Source: Bacillota bacterium
Lineage (GTDB): Bacteria; Bacillota; Clostridia; Lachnospirales; Lachnospiraceae
Direction: 5' to 3'
NCBI GenBank assembly: GCA_023392995.1
Contig: JAEWMZ010000460.1
Span: 1 to 22,494 of the forward strand
DNA: 22,494 nt
Position 1 is the stretch's first letter. Each line of letters begins with the position of its first letter. Positions 7,286-14,793 of the stretch are shown here, in pieces. The notes beneath the pieces were generated by a model that had not been told where the DNA came from, searched no databases, and saw only the letters and a list, made by a program, of their open reading frames with translations. The position numbers and the translations under genes were made by a program.

Positions 7286-9301
7286 ATGAGACAGACGGGA
7301 TTTATTTATGGTGGTGACTATAATCCGGAACAGTGGCTGGACACACCAGAAATTTTAAAACAGGATATTGAATACATGAAAAAGGCTCATATTAATGAAG
7401 TAACACTCGGTGTATTTTCCTGGTCGGTGCTTGAGCCCTGGGAAGGCATTTATGAATTTGACTGGTTAAAGCAGATTCTGGATGAGCTTTATGACAATGG
7501 AATAGAGGTCATATTATCAACCCCATCCGGAGCCAGACCCAAATGGCTGTCGGATGCTTATCCAGAGGTCCTTCGGGTAAATGCAGACCGAACGAAGAAT
7601 CTCTTTGGCGGACGGCATAATCACTGTTACACATCCTTAGCATACCGTGAAGCAGTTTATAAGATTGATCGACAGCTTAGTGAGAGGGTTGGAAGTCATC
7701 CGGCTGTGACCCTCTGGCATATCTCCAATGAGTTTGGAGGGGAGTGTCATTGTCCATTGTGTCAGAAAGCCTTTCAGCAATGGCTTGTAAAAAAGTATGG
7801 GACGATTGAAGCCTTAAATAAAGCCTGGAATACGATCTTCTGGAGTCATACTTACCAGAACTTTGCGCAAGTGGAAAGTCCGTCCCCCAAGGGAGAACAG
7901 GCATTACATGGGCTGAATCTGGACTGGAAACGATTTGTGACAGACCAGACGGCGGATTTTATTGCATGGGAGAAAAAAGCTCTTCGAGAGGGTGGATCAG
8001 AACTGCCGGTCACAACAAATCTGATGTATGATTTCAAAGGTCTGAATTATTATAAATTCAAGGAACTGATTGACATCGTATCCTGGGATAATTATCCGAG
8101 ATGGCATAAACATAATGAGAAGGAAATTATGCTTGACACAGCGTTCCAGCATGATTTTATGAGAAGCCTTTTGAAAAAACCATTCCTTTTAATGGAATCT
8201 TGCCCGGCCTCTACGGATTGGCAGAGTGTAAGTAAGCTAAAGCGTCCAGGGATGTTAAGCGCTGCTTCTCTGCAAGCTATTTCCCATGGGTCAGACAGCG
8301 TTCAGTATTTTCAGATACGCCAGAGTCGAGGTTCCAGTGAAAAACTCCACGGTGCAGTGATTGACCACTATGGGGGTATGGATACCAGAGTGTTCGATGA
8401 GGTTACAGAAGTAGGAAGTCAGCTGATGAAACTTTCAGAAATTGCGGGTAGCACGACTAAGGCAAGAGTTGCAATCCTCCATGATTGTGAAAGCCGTTGG
8501 GCGATGGAAGATGCCAATGGACCAAGAAACAAGGATTTGCACTATAAAGATACTCTGCAAAAAATGTATCATGGTTTGCGAATCCTTGGCTTGAATGTAG
8601 ATATTCTGAATATGGAAGAAGAATTAAAGGGTTATGATCTGGTGTTTGCACCGATGCTTTATATGTTTCGAGGTGATATTGAAGCAAAGATTCGTGGCTT
8701 CGTAGCCGGAGGCGGAATTTTTGTTATGACTTACTGGTCAGGCATTGTGGATGAAAATGATTTGTGTCATATGGGCGGTAGGCCGCACCAGCTTATGGAT
8801 GTTTTTGGACTTCGAAGCACCGAACTGGATGCTCTTTACGATGAAGATCGAAATTGCGGTATATCAACAGGAGCATTTTTTGAAGCAGATAAGCAGTATG
8901 AATGTAAGAATTTCTGTGATCTGATCCGGACAGATGCTGCGGAGAGCCTTCTTACATATGAATCGGATTTTTATGCAGGTTACCCGGCGCTCGTGCGTAA
9001 TACATATGAAAAAGGTACGGCTTACTATATCTGCGCAGATTTTGAAGAGAGCTTTTATGATGATTTATGTAAGAAGCTGGCAGAGGAAAAAAAGCTGCTT
9101 CAGGTACCATTTGTTGTACCGGAAGGTGTATCGGTTAATACAAGAGAGAATACAAGGAAAAGATATCTGTTTCTGCAAAACTTTAATCAAGAAGCATTCT
9201 CTGTCGATCTGCAGGGTACGGACTGGAAGCTTCTCATGGGCTCCGAGACAGGAGTGATCGGGCGTTATGAGACTGCCGTATACTGGATGGAAAATAACTA
9301 G
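7286..9301 (+). CDS. ganA: GH42 beta-galactosidase
   Basis: Intracellular beta-galactosidase of 671 residues, the usual GH42 length, hydrolysing galacto-oligosaccharides to galactose. The catalytic TIM barrel starts at residue 6 (FIYGGDYNPEQW). Acid/base Glu149 sits in WHISNEFGG and nucleophile Glu304 in LMESCPASTDWQ. The four cysteines of the GH42 zinc site are present: Cys114 (HNHCYTS) and Cys154, Cys156, Cys159 (ECHCPLC). The trimerisation domain (about 400-600, from ARVAILHDCESRWAM) and a small C-terminal beta domain follow. No signal peptide, so it acts in the cytoplasm. Start at ATG 7286 with TGGAG upstream. Together with the GH53 genes and the ABC importer it forms the galactan pathway. 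The symbol follows the Bacillus GH42 enzyme of galactan clusters; family assignment is firm, exact orthology is not. Confidence 0.95.
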   Translation: MRQTGFIYGGDYNPEQWLDTPEILKQDIEYMKKAHINEVTLGVFSWSVLEPWEGIYEFDWLKQILDELYDNGIEVILSTPSGARPKWLSDAYPEVLRVNADRTKNLFGGRHNHCYTSLAYREAVYKIDRQLSERVGSHPAVTLWHISNEFGGECHCPLCQKAFQQWLVKKYGTIEALNKAWNTIFWSHTYQNFAQVESPSPKGEQALHGLNLDWKRFVTDQTADFIAWEKKALREGGSELPVTTNLMYDFKGLNYYKFKELIDIVSWDNYPRWHKHNEKEIMLDTAFQHDFMRSLLKKPFLLMESCPASTDWQSVSKLKRPGMLSAASLQAISHGSDSVQYFQIRQSRGSSEKLHGAVIDHYGGMDTRVFDEVTEVGSQLMKLSEIAGSTTKARVAILHDCESRWAMEDANGPRNKDLHYKDTLQKMYHGLRILGLNVDILNMEEELKGYDLVFAPMLYMFRGDIEAKIRGFVAGGGIFVMTYWSGIVDENDLCHMGGRPHQLMDVFGLRSTELDALYDEDRNCGISTGAFFEADKQYECKNFCDLIRTDAAESLLTYESDFYAGYPALVRNTYEKGTAYYICADFEESFYDDLCKKLAEEKKLLQVPFVVPEGVSVNTRENTRKRYLFLQNFNQEAFSVDLQGTDWKLLMGSETGVIGRYETAVYWMENN

Positions 9302-9645
9302 GATCATTGGTACAAGGAGGAGGTGAATAGTAGGTACAAAATAGGTAGAAGGTATTCGTTGCGATGGTAGATGAGGAGAATGAAAACGACCGCTACATAA
9401 GATTACAGAAAACACTTGTCTGGCATAGGAAATAGCTAAGAATTAGGATTTGACTTGTTCGAATGAAAGTGCAATCAGCGTGATATTATTTGGAATAAGC
9501 TGCCTACCCGATTGTGCTCAACGTCCTAGCAGGGGAAACAAAAAGCTGGAATATGGACATGACTGGTTTGTTATGGAGCGTATCCGGTAAAAATATTAAA
9601 AAACATTGAAAAACATTGAAAAACAGTGTTGTAGAAAGGGGTAAC
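9302..9645 (+). other. 344-bp gap before the secreted galactanase gene
   Basis: No convincing gene. It has several tiny frames of 6-15 codons behind GGAGG-like words (e.g. near 9320 and 9380), none persuasive. GTTGCGATG near 9360 weakly resembles the TTGCGCAA operators. The length and the tandem repeat at its right end (9601-9628) suggest separate control of the secreted enzyme, but I could not find a good -35/-10 pair. Confidence 0.4.
9601..9628 (+). repeat. Tandem 10-bp repeat before the secreted GH53 gene
   Basis: AAACATTGAA occurs twice head-to-tail (9601-9610, 9611-9620), followed by a partial third copy AAACAGTG. It ends about ten bases before the ribosome site AAAGGGG. It could be a small slippage product or a regulator-binding array. 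Confidence 0.6.
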
Positions 9646-10983
9646 ATGATGAAGGTAATGGGAAAATTATACAAGATGGGAGTTTCTTTTATTCTGATAG
9701 CTGCGCTGGTGCTAAGCGGCGGGCTGGCACAAACGGAAAAGGTATCGGCATTTACTTCAATTTCAGGTGTATCAAAAATATCGAATATGCCAAGTGATTT
9801 TATTCGTGGTGTGGATATATCCACAGTGCTTGCGCTGGAGAATAGCGGGGTAAAGTTTAAGTATTTAGATGGTACTAATGGTGATATTTTTAAGATCCTT
9901 GCGGGCGCGGGTGTGAATTATGTGAGAATTCGGATCTGGAACAATCCATACGATTCCACTGCACCCTATAAAGGATATGGCGGTGGAAACACTGATCTGT
10001 ATACTGCCAAGGTTCTGGGCAAGAGGGCAACGGATGCAGGAATGAAGGTTTTTATTGACTTCCATTATTCGGATTTTTGGACAGATCCAGCAAAGCATTA
10101 TGCACCAAAGGCATGGGCGAATTACAGTCTTCAATACAAAAAAGATGCTGTTTATAACTTTACATACCAGTCCCTGCGTGATCTGCTAAACTATGGTGTT
10201 AATGTGCAGATGGTTCAGATTGGCAATGAAACCAATGGCTCTATGTGTGGTGTCGGCGGCTTATTTGATGGTGTTTGGAATTTGAGTACAGGGGTTGCGG
10301 AATTAATGCAGCAGGGATGCTATGCAGTAGACGATATTAAGTCTGCCTATGGAAGAAATATATTAAAGGTGCTACATTTTACTGCATTGGTTGCCAACGG
10401 AGAATGGTATGCGGAGCAGGTCAATAAAATGGGTGTAAATTATGATGTATTTGCAGCGTCCTTCTATCCTATGTGGGATGGTACTACGACGGATATGACG
10501 ACTGTTTTGACGAATATTGCAAAGAAGTATAATAAGAAAGTAATGGTAGCGGAAACAGCGTATCCCTACACCTTCGATGATGCGGACGGTTCGATGAATA
10601 GTATTTATGATAGCTCGGCGATGAGATATTCCAATTATTCTGTCAACGTTTCAGGTCAAGCCAAGGCGCTGTATGACGTCTTTAATGGAGTTGCAAAAGT
10701 AAATGCTTCTTTATCCGGCTATGGCTTGGGTGCCTTCTACTGGGAGCCTGCCTGGGTTGGAACAGACAGCTCTGCCTGGGGAACATATGGCACAGGCTGG
10801 GCATCCTCCAGCTCAGGTAATTACGAACGATTATATAGTCCAACCGTACAGTATTTTTCTACTACGGATCAGGGAAGCTCCTGGGATAATATGACATTGT
10901 TTGATAAGTATGGAAATGCTTCAAAAGCCTTATATGTATTCAATGATATACGTGGCGTGGATAGTGTAACCACAGGAAGATAG
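9646..10983 (+). CDS. ganB: Secreted GH53 endo-beta-1,4-galactanase
   Basis: Extracellular arabinogalactan endo-beta-1,4-galactanase of 445 residues, essentially a single GH53 domain. A Sec signal peptide fills residues 1-35 (basic MGKLYK, hydrophobic FILIAALVLSGGLA, likely cleavage after VSA35). Conserved motifs are FIRGVDIS, VNYVRIRIWNNPYD, GYGGGNTDL, FHYSDFWTDP, acid/base Glu195 in VQIGNET and nucleophile Glu303 in VAETAYPY. GAFYWEPAW closes the barrel. AAAGGGG precedes tandem ATG codons at 9646 and 9649; either may be used. A longer TTG-start version from 9616 runs through the tandem repeat and is unlikely. No lipobox or cell-wall motif, so it is probably released. It opens galactan to oligosaccharides for the importer. 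The symbol follows the Bacillus secreted GH53 enzyme. Confidence 0.93.
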   Translation: MMKVMGKLYKMGVSFILIAALVLSGGLAQTEKVSAFTSISGVSKISNMPSDFIRGVDISTVLALENSGVKFKYLDGTNGDIFKILAGAGVNYVRIRIWNNPYDSTAPYKGYGGGNTDLYTAKVLGKRATDAGMKVFIDFHYSDFWTDPAKHYAPKAWANYSLQYKKDAVYNFTYQSLRDLLNYGVNVQMVQIGNETNGSMCGVGGLFDGVWNLSTGVAELMQQGCYAVDDIKSAYGRNILKVLHFTALVANGEWYAEQVNKMGVNYDVFAASFYPMWDGTTTDMTTVLTNIAKKYNKKVMVAETAYPYTFDDADGSMNSIYDSSAMRYSNYSVNVSGQAKALYDVFNGVAKVNASLSGYGLGAFYWEPAWVGTDSSAWGTYGTGWASSSSGNYERLYSPTVQYFSTTDQGSSWDNMTLFDKYGNASKALYVFNDIRGVDSVTTGR

Positions 10984-11027
10984 CCTTGACAATAGCATGT
11001 AACGCATTACATCAAGCTTACAGACTT

Positions 11028-11073
11028 ACCGCACGACCTCCAGATGCTTTTCGGCGCTGGAAGGTTGTGCGGT
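11028..11073. promoter_or_regulatory. Long intergenic stem-loop between two GH53 genes
   Basis: ACCGCAC...CCAG (11028-11043) pairs with CTGG...GTGCGGT (11057-11073) over about 15 pairs, with one G-U and one bulged base; the loop is 13 nt. No T run follows. It may slow exonucleases or act as a weak terminator, separating expression of the secreted and lipoprotein galactanases. An ATG at 11044 lies in its loop and is not a credible start. Confidence 0.5.
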
Positions 11074-11130
11074 GAATTTATGGAAGGGCTGTTGGCCAGC
11101 TTATTTCACTTTTTAAAAGGGAGGGTATCT

Positions 11131-12492
11131 ATGAGGCAATCTCATATAAAAGGATTGGCTTTCTGCATCAGTGTCAGTTTTTGTACCATAGCACTGTCAG
11201 GCTGTGGAGCAAGTAGTACGGAGACGGATGCAGAAAAATATGCAACTACTCAGGTAGAGTCTGACATTGAAGTTATCACATTTCCACCTCCAAAGGAACC
11301 CGAGGAAGCTGATATCAATGTAGAACCTATTGCAGGCATTGGGGAGGATTTTATACGGGGAATGGATGCATCTTCCGTACTTGTTCTTGAGAATAGTGGC
11401 GTTACTTATTATAACTATGAGGGTGAAAAACAGGATGTCTTCATGACATTAGCTCAGTCCGGTGTGAATTATATACGCCTGCGTGTATGGAATGATCCAT
11501 ATGACGAAAACGGCAATGGATATGGCGGAGGCAATAATGATGTTGCTACTGCCATCAAGCTTGGAAAGCGGGCAACGAAGTATGGTATGAAGGTATGTAT
11601 TGATTTTCACTATTCGGATTTTTGGGCTGATCCGAAGAGACAGCATGTCCCTAAAGCTTGGGAGGGCATGAGTAAGGAAGAAAAATGTGATGCACTCTAC
11701 GAATTTACGAAAGAAAGTCTTACAGAAATTCTTGCTGCAGGTGTAGATGTGGGAATGGTCCAGATTGGAAATGAAATTAATAAAGGTATGTCAGGTGAAA
11801 GATCCCTTCCTTCTGTATTGAATCTTTTGCAAGCAGGAAGCAATGCGGTACGTGAAATATCGAAGAATTACAAAAAAGAGATTCAGATTGCCGTACATTA
11901 TACGAATATTGAGGATAGCAGAGGAATCGATCGTATCGCGGCCAGTTTGTCAGACTTTGGTCTGGATTATGATATTTTTGCGTTGTCCTATTATCCATTC
12001 TGGGATGGCACAAATGATAATATGCAGATAGTCTCCAAGAATATACAAGAAACCTATGGTAAGAAGGTTGTAATTGCAGAAACCTCTTATTGTTATACCA
12101 CCGAGGATGGCGATGGCAGTGGCAATAGCTTTGATGGTATAAATGGCTTGGTCGAAGGTTATCCGGCTACTGTACAAGGGCAAGCGAGTATGATTCGGGA
12201 TATTTGTGCCGCAGCGAAGGAAGTCGGTGTAATCGGTGTCTTCTATTGGGAGGGAACCTGGATTCCGGTTGGTGAACCGACCGCAGATAACGCTCCTATT
12301 TGGGAAAAATTCGGAAGCGGCTGGGCTAGCAGCTACGCGGCTGATTACGATCCCCTGGAAGCTGGACTGTATTATGGCGGTTGTTCCTGGGACAATCAGG
12401 CAATGTTTGATTTTGATGGTTATCCCCTTGCATCCTTAAAGGTATTCAGGTATTTAAAATATGGGACAAGGGTATCTTCTTCAAAAGAATAA
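11131..12492 (+). CDS. Lipoprotein GH53 endo-beta-1,4-galactanase
   Basis: Cell-surface-anchored galactanase of 453 residues. The signal peptide (MRQSHIKGLAFCISVSFC) ends in lipobox LSGC with Cys25 lipidated. An acidic linker of about 60 residues precedes the GH53 domain, which begins FIRGMDASSVL. Catalytic residues are Glu215 (VQIGNEIN) and Glu317 (VIAETSYCY), with family motifs GYGGGNNDV and FHYSDFWADP. It resembles the secreted copy upstream much more than the leaderless one, suggesting local duplication with a change from secretion to anchoring. Start ATG 11131 has AAAGGGAGGG upstream; an in-frame ATG at 11044 would bury the signal peptide and lacks a ribosome site. The likely role is trimming galactan fragments at the cell surface next to the ABC binding lipoprotein. 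Confidence 0.93.
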   Translation: MRQSHIKGLAFCISVSFCTIALSGCGASSTETDAEKYATTQVESDIEVITFPPPKEPEEADINVEPIAGIGEDFIRGMDASSVLVLENSGVTYYNYEGEKQDVFMTLAQSGVNYIRLRVWNDPYDENGNGYGGGNNDVATAIKLGKRATKYGMKVCIDFHYSDFWADPKRQHVPKAWEGMSKEEKCDALYEFTKESLTEILAAGVDVGMVQIGNEINKGMSGERSLPSVLNLLQAGSNAVREISKNYKKEIQIAVHYTNIEDSRGIDRIAASLSDFGLDYDIFALSYYPFWDGTNDNMQIVSKNIQETYGKKVVIAETSYCYTTEDGDGSGNSFDGINGLVEGYPATVQGQASMIRDICAAAKEVGVIGVFYWEGTWIPVGEPTADNAPIWEKFGSGWASSYAADYDPLEAGLYYGGCSWDNQAMFDFDGYPLASLKVFRYLKYGTRVSSSKE

Positions 12493-12597
12493 ATTCCCTA
12501 GGTTCAGATAAGTAGGTTAACTATGTTCAAAATCCAAGCTTTAGGGAGAGTGATACTGCTATATGGAAGATAGCCTATGCAGGAAAGATAATCCAAT

Positions 12598-12671
12598 GGA
12601 GTACTCCTAATAAAGCGAAGGAGAAATAGGCGCGCTGCAAAACTAACTTATTTTCTGTTAGGATGCAGCGC
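12598..12671. terminator. Stem-loop region after the galactan genes
   Basis: GCGCTGCA (12632-12639) pairs exactly with TGCAGCGC (12664-12671), with an inner CTAAC/GTTAG stem (12643-12647 with 12657-12661). A 10-bp palindrome GGAGTACTCC lies at 12598-12607. There is no T run on either strand, so if it ends the galactan transcript it does so weakly. It also lies downstream of the minus-strand small gene and could serve both strands. Confidence 0.4.
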
Positions 12672-12702
12672 TGCACTGCTCTAAACCCATTTGTTTTAAG
12701 GC

Positions 12703-12861
12703 TCAAAGCATTTCATCGCTATAATCACTTTTGTATTTTTGACGCTTTTTCTTATTTTCAAATACAGCAGAACGATATTTAACTCCACGGGAAACCCGTT
12801 CCTTTCTCTCTGCTTGAGATTCTTTTGTAAGTATCAATGATTTTGATTTTTTCTTTTTCAT
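12703..12861 (-). CDS. Small basic protein of unknown function, 52 aa
   Basis: Reads MKKKKSKSLILTKESQ at the start, with 18 Lys/Arg and 7 Asp/Glu in 52 residues; no hydrophobic segment and no cysteine. ATG is at 12859-12861 on the minus strand, with AGGTGGAG six to seven bases upstream (12867-12875), and TATAAT at 12884-12889 could be a -10 element. The strong ribosome site and a basic, non-repetitive composition argue for a real gene. I do not recognise the family. A nucleic-acid or ribosome-associated role would fit the charge but is speculation. It sits alone in the strand-switch region, oriented against the galactan genes. Confidence 0.6.
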   Translation of the reverse strand: MKKKKSKSLILTKESQAERKERVSRGVKYRSAVFENKKKRQKYKSDYSDEML

Positions 12862-12938
12862 AATTTTCTCCACCTAAATTATCATTATATTTATTCGGGG
12901 TTTTTTGATATGCTTATAAATCTTTAAAAAATGGACAT

Positions 12939-12965
12939 AAAAAAACCCGGATCATCTACCCGGGT
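12939..12965 (-). terminator. Rho-independent terminator, minus strand
   Basis: On the minus strand ACCCGG (12965-12960) pairs with CCGGGT (12950-12945) around a nine-base loop, running straight into seven T (12945-12939). It lies 29 bases after the stop of the 34-codon frame and would end that transcript or read-through from the response regulator gene. Confidence 0.75.
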
Positions 12966-12993
12966 ACTGAAACGAACGATTTAAGATGAAACG

Positions 12994-13098
12994 TTAAATT
13001 TCACCTGATAGGAAGAATAGGCGATTAATTACGCCATGTCGGTTCAGATAGCACGAGTATAATTTACGATTATTTGATTTTGGATTAATATTAAGCAT
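12994..13098 (-). CDS. Possible 34-aa peptide gene
   Basis: ATG at 13096-13098 (minus strand) is preceded by GGAAGGTG, and the frame runs 34 codons to TAA at 12994. The peptide starts MLNINPKSNNRKLYSC and ends RLFFLSGEI; it has one cysteine and no clear signal or membrane segment. A terminator follows directly. A TTGACA lies upstream at 13156-13161 and TATACT at 13127-13132, but their 23-bp spacing is too long for a standard promoter. It starts 102 bp after the stop of the YesN-type gene on the same strand, so it may be the last gene of that operon. It could also be a small RNA. Family not recognised. Confidence 0.4.
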   Translation of the reverse strand: MLNINPKSNNRKLYSCYLNRHGVINRLFFLSGEI

Positions 13099-13200
13099 GA
13101 CGTCACCTTCCTTTCTATTATTTGATAGTATAAAGGTATCATTAATTTGCACATTTGTCAAGAAATGGATCCAGCAAACAGCTCATTTGCAGATACCAAA

Positions 13201-14778
13201 TTATTTGGAATCTGCTAAGCGCTCTAATACCTGTCTTCTGTATTCGGTGGGAGTAACATTCTCATGCTTTTTAAACATCTGTGTAAAATGTGAATAGTTA
13301 CTGTAACCCAGCTCCGCAGCAACCATATTTACAGGAATATTCGGATTGCCTAATAAATCTTTGGCTGCATCAATCTTAATTCTTCGTATATAGTTTTTAA
13401 CATTTTCTCCTGTCTCCTTTTTAAATAACTTAGAAAAATATTCAGGAGTAAAATGCACATAATCTGCCACATCTTTGGCAGAGATATCGCTGGATACATT
13501 TGCGATTATATAATCAATAGCCCGCTGGATATTGTCCTTTGAATTCTCCACATCAGAAGCCTTGGAAATAGCATTAATGATAAATGAGATACCTTCTTTA
13601 AGTGTATCAATATCTTGAAAGCTACTCATATAATTGTTGTAGTTATATTTGTCGGTGAATAGGTTCATAATGTTTATATTCTGTTTGTGGGAAAACAGAA
13701 ATAGAATTTTTGTTATAGACTGGTGGAATTCACATAAGCTTTTCAAATTAAATTTACCAACGGATGCATTGTAGTTTATAAATGAAAAAATATGCTCTTT
13801 TAATAATTCGAATTGGTTATTGTCAAGAAGCCTAGCCCATTTAGCAGTGCTTTCTGAAAGACTTGTAAAGTCTGTATAAGTAATAGGAATTTCGTAAAAA
13901 TATAATCCGGGATTCTTTGCCACATTATTTTGTAATAAAACATGACATACATAGGTTGTATCATAAATATTTGAAAGTGTATCCTGGGCAGTTACATAAC
14001 AGGAAATGTCAAACCCCAGTTCCTCACAAATACCATCGTAAAACGATTCATAGTCGTCTGAACGTATACTCGCTAGAGATTTGCTATTACAAAACATTAA
14101 TAGTACAAACTGCTTATATCTGTTAATACAAACAAGAGAATATATATCAGGTAAATGAAAATTTTGTTTCGCATGCTCCAGCAGCATGACAAAAATTGAC
14201 ATATCCGAATAAGTATGAGAAGCAGACTTAGAGTAGGCATATATGTCTACAATGATTGATTGAATGATTGATTCGTTGTGAAGCGCATATCCCATTTGGT
14301 TTAGAGCTTCGATTGACTGTTTTTGATTGGCTGGGTTGGATGAATATAGGTTGTATACGACATTACTTAACGTTTCTACATTGTAATACTGAGATTTTTG
14401 TCGATCCGATATTATCTTAGAAATTGCTCTTAAGATTGTATCTTCAATTTCATAATATGGTGCAGGTTGAATTAAATAATCAAAACATCCCAGCTTAATG
14501 CTTTCTTGGGCATACTTAAATGATGCATGGGAGGTTAGGAGTATTCTAATAATGTCTGGATAGAATTCAAGCACCCATTTATTTAAAGCTAAACCGTTAT
14601 CACCAGGCATTTCTATATCTGACAGTAATATGTTTATATTATTTGTCTTAATAATTTCTTTTGCATCATAAGCATTGATAGCAGTGAAGACATTACTTAT
14701 TCCAAGAGCGTTAAAATCAATACTGTTCATAATTCCTTTGAGTACGGTAAGTTGATCATCAACAATCAAAATATTCAT
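13201..14778 (-). CDS. YesN-type response regulator with AraC output domain
   Basis: Cytoplasmic transcription regulator of 525 residues. An N-terminal receiver domain (about 1-120) has acidic residues Asp7/Asp8 (ILIVDD), phosphoacceptor Asp54 (LLSDIEMPG) and a conserved Thr/Ser-Lys region (LLTSHASF, then LIQPAPY in place of the usual LxKP). A central region of unknown fold (about 130-415) follows. The two AraC helix-turn-helix motifs lie at the end: SAKDVADYVHFTPEYFSKLF and VNMVAAELGYSNYSHFTQMF. Start set at ATG 14778 with GGAGA seven bases upstream; TTG 14784 is a poorer choice. It begins 15 bp after the kinase stop, so the pair is co-transcribed. The receiver's usual Lys before Pro appears replaced (QPAP), which may alter phosphorylation signalling. 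Likely targets are the divergent transporter promoters at 18640-18979. Confidence 0.92.
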   Translation of the reverse strand: MNILIVDDQLTVLKGIMNSIDFNALGISNVFTAINAYDAKEIIKTNNINILLSDIEMPGDNGLALNKWVLEFYPDIIRILLTSHASFKYAQESIKLGCFDYLIQPAPYYEIEDTILRAISKIISDRQKSQYYNVETLSNVVYNLYSSNPANQKQSIEALNQMGYALHNESIIQSIIVDIYAYSKSASHTYSDMSIFVMLLEHAKQNFHLPDIYSLVCINRYKQFVLLMFCNSKSLASIRSDDYESFYDGICEELGFDISCYVTAQDTLSNIYDTTYVCHVLLQNNVAKNPGLYFYEIPITYTDFTSLSESTAKWARLLDNNQFELLKEHIFSFINYNASVGKFNLKSLCEFHQSITKILFLFSHKQNINIMNLFTDKYNYNNYMSSFQDIDTLKEGISFIINAISKASDVENSKDNIQRAIDYIIANVSSDISAKDVADYVHFTPEYFSKLFKKETGENVKNYIRRIKIDAAKDLLGNPNIPVNMVAAELGYSNYSHFTQMFKKHENVTPTEYRRQVLERLADSK

Positions 14779-14793
14779 ATACAAATCTCCATT

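Noticed and set aside
9065..9415. 116-codon minus-strand frame over the end of the GH42 gene
   Set aside because: It is a shadow of the GH42 frame; no recognisable domain and no supporting signals.
11044..11130. N-terminal extension of the lipoprotein GH53 from ATG 11044
   Set aside because: The ATG is in the loop of a stem-loop without a ribosome site, and the extension would bury the signal peptide and lipobox that start at 11131.
13097..13297. 66-codon plus-strand frame over the end of the regulator gene
   Set aside because: Antisense to the conserved AraC domain of the YesN-type gene and lacking a ribosome site.
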